Shown: positions 1 to 6,448 of the stretch, in pieces | Position numbering within the stretch: the stretch's first letter is position 1 | Layout of the letters: the number at the start of each line of letters is the position of its first letter | Assembly: GCA_034658635.1 (NCBI GenBank) | Contig: JAYEFL010000421.1 | Coordinates: forward strand, 1 to 23,193 | Direction: 5' to 3' | Length of the DNA stretch: 23,193 nucleotides | DNA from: JABHCC01 sp034658635 | Lineage (GTDB): Bacteria > Bacteroidota > Bacteroidia > Bacteroidales > UBA12481 | The notes under the pieces: model-generated | Told to the model about the DNA's origin: nothing | The model's database searches: none | What the model saw: the letters and a program-made list of their open reading frames with translations, nothing else | Position numbers and translations under genes: made by a program

Positions 1-13
1 CGTGGTACGGTGG

Positions 14-68
14 GTAGGGGCGGTTGGTGGTACCCAGGGTGGGGGCCGATGCGGGAGGCGGCCCCTAC
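14..68. repeat. GC-rich palindromic intergenic element
   Basis: An 8-bp perfect inverted repeat, GTAGGGGC at 14-21 and GCCCCTAC at 61-68, encloses a G-rich 39-base core. The stretch is far richer in G+C than the rest of the window and ends four bases beyond the nadE stop codon. Elements bounded by TAGGGGC/GCCCCTA arms are commonly dispersed in bacterial genomes; that this is one of them is inference. With such a long core it is not a typical terminator. Confidence 0.5.
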
Positions 69-72
69 GTCA

Positions 73-1752
73 TCAATACCATGCCACCAGCGGTATCCTT
101 CGGCCGATCCCAAATGCTTTTGAACTGATTCTCAATATCGGAGGGGCCTGAAACCTCTTGTATTCACTACGATTAACCAGGCTAACTACTTTCTTCACAA
201 GATTCTCTGCAAATCCTTGTTTTACAATATCCTGGACAGATAGTCGCTGTTCAATATATCCGTAGAGAATCCGATCCAGGATGTCATAATCAGGCAGAGA
301 GTCAGAATCCTTTTGATCGGGCCTGAGCTCTGCAGATGGCGCTTTATCAATTATGTTTTGAGGAATGACTTCTTTCTGTAGATTAATGAACTCTGACAAT
401 AGATAAACGTCTGTTTTATATAGATCACCTAAAACAGACAAACCTCCACTCATATCCCCATACAAAGTGGAGTAACCAACTGCTGTTTCGCTCTTATTGG
501 AAGTGTTTAATAAAATATGCCCTTTTTTGTTGGATAACGCCATGAGTAAGACCCCTCGTGCACGAGCCTGAATATTCTCTTCTGCAAGTCCGGGTTCATA
601 TCCGGCAAACAATTCAGAAAGCTGATTTTCAAATACATCCACAATTGGTTGTATAGAGAGTGTGGATGATTCAATATTAAGATTCCTGAGCAATTCAAGC
701 GAGTCACTAATAGAATGATCCGAAGAATATTTTGATGGGAGCAACAAGGCGTGGATATTTTCTGGCCCAAGAGCCTCCGCTGCTAAAACTAATGTGAGAG
801 CTGAATCAATACCACCTGACAATCCCAGAGTTGCCCGGGAAAACCCCATTTTACTGAAGTAGTCTTTTATCCCGAATATCAATGCTTTACGAATCATTCC
901 GAGGCGATATTCCTCGCTTAGCTTTGGCTGTAGAGAATTATGCAGCATCTCTGTCTTGTCTGAGACATTCTCAAGCGCATCAAGTTCGTAAACACAAACA
1001 CCCTCTTCAAAAGCCCCGAATGAATCATGAATCTCTCCACGGGCACTCACAGCCATCGATCCTCCATCAAATATCAATTCCGTATTAGCTCCAACCTGAT
1101 TCGCGTAAAATAATGGCAATCCAAATCTTTTGGCATTCTGACTCATCACCTCCTGACGAGCACTGAGCTTATTTGCTGCAAAAGGAGAAGCAGAAATGTT
1201 CAGGATAAGGTCGGGATTTTGTACAATCAATTCCTCCATTGGCGACCTGGTATAGAGCTTGGTTCTGGCAAAAGCATTCTCAACAGGCTGATCATCCCAT
1301 AAATCCTCGCATATAGTAAGAGCAATTCGCTTACCCTTGAAAGAAATTAGCTCAAAATGCGTATTGGGCTCAAAATAACGGTACTCATCAAAAATATCAT
1401 AAGTGGGTAATAATGTCTTATGAACTGTTTGTACAACCTTACCACCAAACAGGAAAAAAGCAGTGTTAAATAGCTTCTTGCCTTTCGAATTAGGATTAAC
1501 TGATGGCCCGCCTACAACAATGCCAATTTGCCCGGAATGCTTTGCAAGCTGATCAATCGTATTTATACATTCATCTACAAATTCCTTATGTTCGAGCAAG
1601 TCTAGAGGAGGATATCCGCAAACAGCCAATTCAGAAAAAACAATTAAATCAGCTCCCCTTCCTTCAGCCTCTTGCACAGCCTCAAGCATTTTGTTGAGAT
1701 TGCTTTTCAGATTTGCAATATGGAAGTTTAACTGGGCAATGGCAATGATCAT
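73..1752 (-). CDS. nadE: glutamine-dependent NAD+ synthetase
   Basis: Catalyses the last step of NAD+ synthesis: ATP-dependent amidation of deamido-NAD+ using ammonia released from glutamine, in the cytoplasm. The 559-residue protein has the usual two domains. The N-terminal nitrilase-type glutaminase (about 1-260) carries the Glu-Lys-Cys triad at E41 (VFSELAVCGYPP), K112 (HKTLLP) and C148 (TICEDLWDD). The C-terminal synthetase domain (about 280-559) has the ATP-pyrophosphatase loop SGGIDS at 312-317 and the conserved NTSNKSE segment near 416-422. Length is slightly short of E. coli-unrelated two-domain NadE proteins of 540-680 residues but complete. The ATG at 1752 opens the canonical MIIAIAQLN start. 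It follows the outer-membrane protein gene on the same strand by 29 bp, with its own promoter-like element between. Identification is secure. Confidence 0.97.
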   Translation of the reverse strand: MIIAIAQLNFHIANLKSNLNKMLEAVQEAEGRGADLIVFSELAVCGYPPLDLLEHKEFVDECINTIDQLAKHSGQIGIVVGGPSVNPNSKGKKLFNTAFFLFGGKVVQTVHKTLLPTYDIFDEYRYFEPNTHFELISFKGKRIALTICEDLWDDQPVENAFARTKLYTRSPMEELIVQNPDLILNISASPFAANKLSARQEVMSQNAKRFGLPLFYANQVGANTELIFDGGSMAVSARGEIHDSFGAFEEGVCVYELDALENVSDKTEMLHNSLQPKLSEEYRLGMIRKALIFGIKDYFSKMGFSRATLGLSGGIDSALTLVLAAEALGPENIHALLLPSKYSSDHSISDSLELLRNLNIESSTLSIQPIVDVFENQLSELFAGYEPGLAEENIQARARGVLLMALSNKKGHILLNTSNKSETAVGYSTLYGDMSGGLSVLGDLYKTDVYLLSEFINLQKEVIPQNIIDKAPSAELRPDQKDSDSLPDYDILDRILYGYIEQRLSVQDIVKQGFAENLVKKVVSLVNRSEYKRFQAPPILRISSKAFGIGRRIPLVAWY

Positions 1753-1767
1753 AGCTCAAGTTTTGCA

Positions 1768-1775
1768 CAAAATTA
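1768..1775 (-). promoter_or_regulatory. putative -7 element before nadE
   Basis: On the minus strand this reads TAATTTTG, an exact match to the Bacteroidota -7 consensus TAnnTTTG. A start about 7 bases downstream would leave a leader of only about 9 bases before the nadE ATG. No clear TTTG lies at the right distance upstream. Confidence 0.45.
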
Positions 1776-1781
1776 CTATTC

Positions 1782-2459
1782 CTAAAAACCGAAACCAAGC
1801 TTTATACCAGCAAGATTAATCCGGCTGGTGTCATGAGGTTTGTTCAGATTATCAGTAGTGAAATCTAAAAAAGTATTTTTATAAAAGAAAGCAAGCACTA
1901 CTGAGGTATTATTGCCCAGTGAATAACTGACACCCAGCTCACTGTGGTAGGCAACATTAAAAAGGCTTACCTCTTCGATAATCTGATCTTTTTCATGGAT
2001 ACCATCAGAGGTATCACCGGTGGCTCTAATCCTCAACATTGGATCTATTCCGAAATCAGTAAAGAAAGTACTATATCCAATTTCCCTTGAAATCAGTTTT
2101 AGTCCTAATGGAATCTCAACAAACTGAAGACGGTAGGTCAGCTCAGTACCTGCCGGCAAGTTATATATTCCAGTACCAAAAGACATAGGTGTAGGCTTTG
2201 AATAAATCATATTCCCACCTGATAATGACCAGCATATTCCACTTGAAAAAGCAAAATTAGGTTCGAAAAAATAGTCAATATGAAATTCAGCAGCACCGCC
2301 TGCTCTGACAGATCCTGGGATATTGTCTGGATAATCTGAGAAAAGCCAGCTTAAGTTACTGACGCCACTAATAGTAAGCCTTAAAGGACCATCCTTGTAT
2401 TGAGCTGACACTGAAGTCATAATCCCAAGAAACAAAAACATAATCAGAAATCTTCTCAT
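1782..2459 (-). CDS. outer-membrane beta-barrel protein (PorT/OmpA-like)
   Basis: A 225-residue secreted protein with a clear signal peptide (basic MRR, hydrophobic core, predicted cleavage after SVSAQ near residue 20). The mature part is a series of alternating amphipathic segments typical of an eight-stranded barrel, for example AAEFHIDYFFEPNFAFSSGI and TELTYRLQFVEIPLGLKLIS, and ends in an aromatic residue (LGFGF), the usual signal for outer-membrane insertion. The pattern resembles the Bacteroidota 'outer membrane beta-barrel' families that include PorT, but the specific role cannot be read from the sequence. It lies directly upstream of nadE on the same strand (29 bp gap) and is divergent from gldB. 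PorT itself works in type IX secretion; calling this gene porT would be overreach. Confidence 0.75.
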   Translation of the reverse strand: MRRFLIMFLFLGIMTSVSAQYKDGPLRLTISGVSNLSWLFSDYPDNIPGSVRAGGAAEFHIDYFFEPNFAFSSGICWSLSGGNMIYSKPTPMSFGTGIYNLPAGTELTYRLQFVEIPLGLKLISREIGYSTFFTDFGIDPMLRIRATGDTSDGIHEKDQIIEEVSLFNVAYHSELGVSYSLGNNTSVVLAFFYKNTFLDFTTDNLNKPHDTSRINLAGIKLGFGF

Positions 2460-2481
2460 TATTTTTATATGTTATTGTACT

Positions 2482-2499
2482 CTATTAACGTTTATGCAA
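2482..2499. promoter_or_regulatory. 18-bp motif shared with the 10991-11008 intergenic region
   Basis: CTATTAACGTTTATGCAA lies in the 62-bp divergent gap between the barrel protein gene and gldB. A copy differing at one base sits in the other divergent gap at 10991-11008. A promoter-like TATACTTG at 2510-2517 follows, only 4 bases before the gldB ATG, so gldB mRNA could be leaderless if that element is used. Function is inferred from position only. Confidence 0.35.
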
Positions 2500-2521
2500 A
2501 TTAAAGTAATATACTTGCAGA

Positions 2522-3523
2522 ATGTTGAAATTGGCAAAAAAAATATTCAAACTACCAGTCATTTTGATAATCTTTTTGGCCTGGACTTGCTCAGCTTGCA
2601 AATCAGAACAGATAAATCAGTTCAATATCAACAGGTTTGACGTTGACCTGTTTTCTCTTAATCCGGATAGTCTTGCACCACAAATAAACACACTGATCAA
2701 GCAATACCCTAAATTCCTGCCAATATTCACTGAGCATATCATCGACATTGGTCAGGTTAACGATCCAAACTTAGGTGTTTACCTGAAACAGTTCGTGACA
2801 GACCCTGTCATTCTTGAGGTTTATTCAAAAACGGGAGCCATTTTTGAGGATTTTTCTTTTTATGCTAAACAGATTGCCAACGGAATTTCTGAATATCAGA
2901 AGATCACAGGTTCTCCTGCCAATGTTAACATAATTGGTTTTATTTCCGGCTTTAATCAATCTTTCGTCACAATGGAATCAGCATTAGCCATAGGACTGGA
3001 TAATTATCTGGGTGCAGACTGCCAGTATTACAAACAACTAAGATTGCCAGACTATGTAATTAAGAAAATGAGTCCGGAATTTCTGGTCGCAGATGCTCTC
3101 CGTGCCTGGGTGCAAAGTGACCTGGAGGGAAGCTCAAAACCTGAGACCGTTCTTGACCATATTATTTTCGAAGGTAAAATTTTGTATGCAGCCATTCAGG
3201 TACTGGAGAAGAATCAGGAATTAAAGGTTTTTGGCTATAGTCCTGATCAGATTTCATGGTGCACAGATCATGAAAAAGCTATATGGGAATTCATGGCAGA
3301 AAGTGAAATGATTTTCAGTTCAGATGCACTGATGATTCAACGATTATCAAAAGAAGCTCCGTTTACCCGAGACTTTGGATTAGATTCCCCACCAAAAGCA
3401 GGTGCCTGGATTGGCTATAGGATCATTGAAAAATTCATGGCAAAAAATAAAGTTGGATTAGAGGAACTTCTCTTTAAATATAAGGCCACAGAAATTCTTG
3501 CAAAATCTGCTTACAGACCATAG
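2522..3523 (+). CDS. gldB: gliding motility-type lipoprotein GldB
   Basis: A 333-residue predicted lipoprotein. A hydrophobic signal segment (about 8-21) precedes C23 and C26; C26, after S-A, fits a lipobox best. The body follows the GldB pattern: INRFDVDLFSLNPDSL near residue 36, a run on YPKFLPIFTEHI, GLDNYLGADCQYY near 158, and a C-terminal PPKAGAWIGYRIIEKFM. GldB is essential for gliding in Flavobacterium and belongs to a family related to DUF2268 zinc-protease-like proteins; many non-gliding Bacteroidota also carry it. I see no HExxH motif, so protease activity is unlikely. gldC, which neighbours gldB in flavobacteria, is not in this window. The next gene, 103 bp downstream, is an unrelated Fur-type regulator with its own promoter signals. 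Confidence 0.85.
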   Translation: MLKLAKKIFKLPVILIIFLAWTCSACKSEQINQFNINRFDVDLFSLNPDSLAPQINTLIKQYPKFLPIFTEHIIDIGQVNDPNLGVYLKQFVTDPVILEVYSKTGAIFEDFSFYAKQIANGISEYQKITGSPANVNIIGFISGFNQSFVTMESALAIGLDNYLGADCQYYKQLRLPDYVIKKMSPEFLVADALRAWVQSDLEGSSKPETVLDHIIFEGKILYAAIQVLEKNQELKVFGYSPDQISWCTDHEKAIWEFMAESEMIFSSDALMIQRLSKEAPFTRDFGLDSPPKAGAWIGYRIIEKFMAKNKVGLEELLFKYKATEILAKSAYRP

Positions 3524-3536
3524 TTCAAACTGTATT

Positions 3537-3565
3537 TTTGATTATCAAACAAAAGAGTACTTTTG
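3537..3565 (+). promoter_or_regulatory. putative Bacteroidota promoter of the stress cluster
   Basis: TTTG at 3537-3540, a 17-base spacer, and TACTTTTG at 3558-3565 match the -33 TTTG and -7 TAnnTTTG consensus with good spacing. The -7 element forms the right half of an imperfect palindrome, CAAAAG-AGTA-CTTTTG (3550-3565). Transcription would begin near 3572, giving a leader of about 55 bases that contains the operator-like repeats at 3590-3616. Confidence 0.55.
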
Positions 3566-3589
3566 CTAAAGATAATATCTGTAGTTATT

Positions 3590-3616
3590 TCATTTTTGAA
3601 ATGATTACAATAATCA
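3590..3616. promoter_or_regulatory. double Fur/PerR-box-like operator
   Basis: Two 15-bp inverted repeats of 7-1-7 layout overlap by three bases: TCATTTTTGAAATGA (3590-3604) and TGATTACAATAATCA (3602-3616). Each matches its own reverse complement at 6 of 7 arm positions. The 7-1-7 geometry and A+T-rich arms are those of Fur-family boxes (PerR box TTATAATnATTATAA). They end 10 bases before the regulator's ATG, which suggests autoregulation. Binding itself is inference. Confidence 0.55.
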
Positions 3617-3626
3617 AATTACTATT

Positions 3627-4037
3627 ATGCAAGATACAGCAGGTTTTCTGAAAACCAGAGGAATTATGCCATCCTTACAGCGAATACAGATATACAATTA
3701 CATATATGGTCGCAAAGACCACCCTTCTGTTGATATGATTTTCTCTGCTCTTTCTGCTCAGATACCAACCTTATCAAAAACAACCGTATACAATACTCTT
3801 AAAAGTTTTGTGGAAGCAGGGATTGCCACCCCCATTATTATCGATGAAAATGAAATCAGGTATGATGCTGACACTCAAATGCACGGTCATTTTAAATGTG
3901 ATTCTTGCGGAAATATCTTTGATTTTACAAGCGATTTTACGAAATTAGATGCCCCGGAGTTAAAGAATTTTATCATCAGGGAATATCATATCTATCTGAA
4001 AGGGATATGCGAATCTTGCCAATCAACTAACAATTAA
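3627..4037 (+). CDS. Fur/PerR-family metal-dependent regulator
   Basis: A 136-residue transcription regulator. The N-terminal winged helix (about 1-80) includes LKTRGIMPSLQRIQIYNYI and the recognition region LSKTTVYNTLKSFVEAG (49-65). The C-terminal dimerisation domain has the structural zinc site C91-x2-C94 (CDSC) and C128-x2-C131 (CESC). H32, D80, H86 and H88 (MHGHF) fit the regulatory metal site. The two CxxC pairs and short length suit PerR, the peroxide sensor, as well as Fur; the gene content downstream (superoxide reductase, ferritin, rubredoxin, flavodiiron protein) favours PerR-like control, but sequence alone does not separate the two. It is the first gene of the cluster, 13 bp before the superoxide reductase gene, and carries Fur-box-like palindromes directly upstream. 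Confidence 0.9.
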   Translation: MQDTAGFLKTRGIMPSLQRIQIYNYIYGRKDHPSVDMIFSALSAQIPTLSKTTVYNTLKSFVEAGIATPIIIDENEIRYDADTQMHGHFKCDSCGNIFDFTSDFTKLDAPELKNFIIREYHIYLKGICESCQSTNN

Positions 4038-4050
4038 TACAATAAATATC

Positions 4051-4434
4051 ATGAGTAAAAGAAATACAATATTCAAATGTCAATTATGTGGCAACATTGT
4101 TGATCTGGTTCATCCAGGAGGAGGCACTCTTGTTTGCTGTGGTCAGGAAATGACAGAACTCGATGAGAGTACTGCTGATACAACTACAGAAAAACATGTG
4201 CCTTTTATTGTAAAAACAGAATCCGGATATCTGGTTAAGGTAGGTGAAACTGTTGATCACCCGATGATGGATGCCCATTATATCCTATGGATTGAATTAC
4301 ACACTGCAAACACTGTTTACAGACATTATTTGAAACCAGGTGACCCTCCTCAGGCAGAATTCCCAATTGGTCATGATGTTGAAATCATAGGCGCAAAAGA
4401 ATACTGTAACCTTCATGGGCTGTGGAAAGGGTAA
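4051..4434 (+). CDS. dfx: desulfoferrodoxin (two-iron superoxide reductase)
   Basis: Reduces superoxide to hydrogen peroxide without making oxygen, using electrons from rubredoxin; cytoplasmic. The 127-residue protein has both iron centres. Center I is the N-terminal desulforedoxin-type Fe(Cys)4 site, C10-x2-C13 and C29-C30. Center II, the catalytic Fe(His)4Cys site, is formed by H49 (TEKHVPF), H70 (VDHPMM), H76 (DAHYIL), C119 and H122 (CNLHGLW). E47 and K48 beside H49 match the residues that control substrate access in the family. It is therefore the 2Fe type, not neelaredoxin. It sits between the regulator and ferritin genes; rubredoxin, its usual donor, is encoded about 0.7 kb downstream. 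A composite tandem repeat begins four bases after the stop codon. Confidence 0.97.
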   Translation: MSKRNTIFKCQLCGNIVDLVHPGGGTLVCCGQEMTELDESTADTTTEKHVPFIVKTESGYLVKVGETVDHPMMDAHYILWIELHTANTVYRHYLKPGDPPQAEFPIGHDVEIIGAKEYCNLHGLWKG

Positions 4435-4438
4435 GAGA

Positions 4439-4567
4439 GTGACGCGAGAGTGACGCAAGAGTGACGCAGAGTGACACAGACGTGACGCAGTAATTTCCTT
4501 CTGAAAACTGTGCACTGATAACTGAGCTCTCATCTTCCGAAAGACGAATGACGAAAGACGAAAAACG
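4439..4567. repeat. composite tandem repeat, copy 1 (GTGACGC + CGAAnGA units)
   Basis: Five GTGACGC/GTGACAC units start at 4439, 4450, 4461, 4471 and 4482 (spacing 11, 11, 10, 11). Next comes AATTTCCTTCTG, then three ACTGnnn heptamers (4507-4527), then four to five CGAAnGA heptamers from 4538. The segment 4534-4562 (29 bp) is identical to 19511-19539 in copy 2. The element fills the 142-bp gap between the superoxide reductase and ferritin genes almost completely. No hairpin, open reading frame or promoter consensus is evident in it. Confidence 0.85.
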
Positions 4568-4576
4568 ACCTATATT

Positions 4577-5092
4577 ATGCTATCCGAAAAAATGCAAAAG
4601 GCTCTAAATGACCAAATCAATGCTGAGATCTGGTCGGCCTATTTATACCTTTCAATGTCAGCATATTTTGAATCTGAAAACCTTCCCGGATTTGCAAGCT
4701 GGATGAAAATCCAATGGCAGGAAGAATTGAGTCATGCCAGCAAGTTTTTTGAATATATCAATGAAAGAGGCGGACGTGTACTACTTCAGCCTATCGCAGC
4801 TGTTGATAGCGTGTGGAAGGATCCACTGGAAGTAATTGAAACTACTTTCAAACATGAACAGCACGTTTCTTCACTGATAAATGAGCTAGTTAACATTGCT
4901 ATGGACGAACGTGACCATGCTACAAACAACATGCTTCAATGGTTTATTGCTGAGCAAGTTGAAGAAGAGGCAAGCGTTGAGGGACTTGTTCAGCAATTAA
5001 AACTCATTAATGGATTTGGACATGGTATCCTTATGATGGATCGGGAATTAGGACAAAGAACTTTCGTTGATCCACTTCAGGGAGACGCCTAA
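4577..5092 (+). CDS. ftnA: ferritin (FtnA type)
   Basis: Iron storage protein that oxidises Fe(II) and deposits it as ferric mineral in a 24-subunit cytoplasmic shell. The 171-residue sequence is full length for bacterial non-haem ferritin and keeps the diiron ferroxidase ligands E17, E50, H53, E94, Q127 and the third-site E130, plus the conserved Y24, at the same numbering as E. coli FtnA. There is no haem-binding Met typical of bacterioferritin at the expected place, so a FtnA-type assignment is preferred. The tandem repeat lies just upstream, so it may depend on the cluster promoter at 3537-3565 or on an unseen promoter. Rubredoxin follows after 17 bp. Within the cluster its likely job is to hold iron away from the peroxide made by superoxide reductase. 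Confidence 0.96.
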   Translation: MLSEKMQKALNDQINAEIWSAYLYLSMSAYFESENLPGFASWMKIQWQEELSHASKFFEYINERGGRVLLQPIAAVDSVWKDPLEVIETTFKHEQHVSSLINELVNIAMDERDHATNNMLQWFIAEQVEEEASVEGLVQQLKLINGFGHGILMMDRELGQRTFVDPLQGDA

Positions 5093-5109
5093 AGCAAACA
5101 ACATATACT

Positions 5110-5274
5110 ATGGATAAATACAAATGCAATTCATGCGGATTTGTTTACGATCCGGAAGTGGGAGATTCTATGTCTGGAATTGCTCTCGGAACATCATTTG
5201 AGAACCTGCCAGATGACTATATTTGTCCTCTTTGCGGAGTTGGCAAAGCTGAGTTCACAAAATTGGATGAATAA
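5110..5274 (+). CDS. rub: rubredoxin
   Basis: A 54-residue one-iron electron carrier. The protein starts MDKYKCNSCGFVYDPEVG and has the Fe(Cys)4 knuckles C6-x2-C9 (CNSCG) and C39-x2-C42 (CPLCG), with the conserved Y13, P15, L33-P34, D35-D36-Y37 and a K46/F49 tail, which is standard for short rubredoxins. It is 17 bp after ferritin and 13 bp before the flavodiiron protein gene, so it is almost certainly in the same transcript. In related anaerobes rubredoxin gives electrons to both flavodiiron proteins and superoxide reductase; both are encoded here, and the flavodiiron protein has no rubredoxin domain of its own. The short length makes it easy for automatic annotation to miss. Confidence 0.97.
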   Translation: MDKYKCNSCGFVYDPEVGDSMSGIALGTSFENLPDDYICPLCGVGKAEFTKLDE

Positions 5275-5287
5275 CTAAACAAGAAAT

Positions 5288-6448
5288 ATGAAAGCTACCA
5301 AAATTAAAAAAGGAATCTATTGGGTGGGTGCCATTGACTGGAATCTGAGGAATTTTCACGGCTACCTGACACAAAGAGGATCAACCTATAATGCTTACCT
5401 GATTATTGATGAAAAGATCACGCTGGTAGACACTGTTAAAGCAACCCATGCAAAGGAAATGCTGGCTCGTATTTCATCCATTATTGATCCTGCAGAAATT
5501 GATTATGTTGTATGCAATCATGTTGAAATGGATCATACGGGAGCTCTTCCTGAACTGATGCAGATAGCAAAAAAGGCCACAATTATTACTTCTCCGAAGG
5601 GTGAAAAAGGGATAAAAGAGCATTTTAGCGAAGATTTCAATTATCAGGCAGTAGAATCAGGCACAGTTCTGAATCTGGGCAAAAGAAATATTCATTTTAT
5701 TCTAACCCCAATGGTTCATTGGCCTGATAATATGATTGGATATATGCCCGAGGATAAGATTCTTTTTTCAAATGATGCATTTGGTCAACACCTGGCATCT
5801 GCTGAGCGTTTTGATGATGATTACCCTTTCGACATTGCCATGCAGGAAGCCAGAAAGTATTATGCAAATATAGTTCTGCCATATTCTAAACAAGTTCAGA
5901 AGGTGTTGATTGCCGCAGCTGATCTGGATATTGAAATTATTGCTAATTCCCACGGTATTATTTGGAGAAAATATGTTAAAGAGATACTGAAGGCATATCA
6001 GTTGTGGGCTTCAAACGAAACTCAGAAAAGAGCCTTGATCGTATATGATTCGATGTGGCATTCCACAGAAACCATGGCACTGGCTATTCAGGATGTTTTT
6101 GAAGATAAGGCATACTCCACTCATCTGCTAAGCCTGCAACACAACCACATCTCTGACATTATGACACAAGTAATTGATGCTGAGTACATTTGCATAGGAT
6201 CACCTACCCTGAATGGCAAAATGCTGCCAACCATGGCATCTTTCCTGACATATTTATCAGGATTGGCACCAAAAAACAGGAAAGCAATAGTTTTTGGCTC
6301 CTACGGATGGGGACCAAAGATGATTGAAGATATGAGCAGGATGCTTGAGGATGCAGGCATTGAGGTCATTGCCAAAGAAAAGACAAAATATATTCCATCA
6401 GAAAGTGATTTGGAACAGCTGAAGATCAATGTATCAGAGTTGATTTAA
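5288..6448 (+). CDS. fprA: flavodiiron protein (A-type flavoprotein, O2/NO reductase)
   Basis: Reduces oxygen to water, or nitric oxide to nitrous oxide, in the cytoplasm of anaerobes. The 386-residue protein has the two core domains only. The metallo-beta-lactamase-like diiron domain (about 1-245) carries H78-x-E80-x-D82-H83 (CNHVEMDHTG), H144 (PMVHWPDNM), D163 (FSNDAFGQH) and H222 (NSHGIIW). The flavodoxin domain (about 248-386) has the FMN phosphate loop at DSMWHST (254-260) and GSPTLNG further on. There is no C-terminal rubredoxin or flavin reductase domain, so it is class A and needs the rubredoxin encoded 13 bp upstream. Last gene of the stress cluster; its last 15 bases overlap the end of the convergent amidohydrolase gene. 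Preference for O2 or NO cannot be read from sequence. Confidence 0.96.
   Translation: MKATKIKKGIYWVGAIDWNLRNFHGYLTQRGSTYNAYLIIDEKITLVDTVKATHAKEMLARISSIIDPAEIDYVVCNHVEMDHTGALPELMQIAKKATIITSPKGEKGIKEHFSEDFNYQAVESGTVLNLGKRNIHFILTPMVHWPDNMIGYMPEDKILFSNDAFGQHLASAERFDDDYPFDIAMQEARKYYANIVLPYSKQVQKVLIAAADLDIEIIANSHGIIWRKYVKEILKAYQLWASNETQKRALIVYDSMWHSTETMALAIQDVFEDKAYSTHLLSLQHNHISDIMTQVIDAEYICIGSPTLNGKMLPTMASFLTYLSGLAPKNRKAIVFGSYGWGPKMIEDMSRMLEDAGIEVIAKEKTKYIPSESDLEQLKINVSELI

Noticed and set aside
4439..4567. CRISPR array or plasmid-type iterons
   Set aside because: Units are 10-12 and 7 bp with no unique spacers, no cas genes and no replication gene nearby.
6434..6448. 15-bp tail-to-tail overlap of fprA and the amidohydrolase as a regulatory antisense device
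   Set aside because: Short convergent overlaps are common in compact genomes (another occurs at 20963-20966), and nothing else points to regulation.
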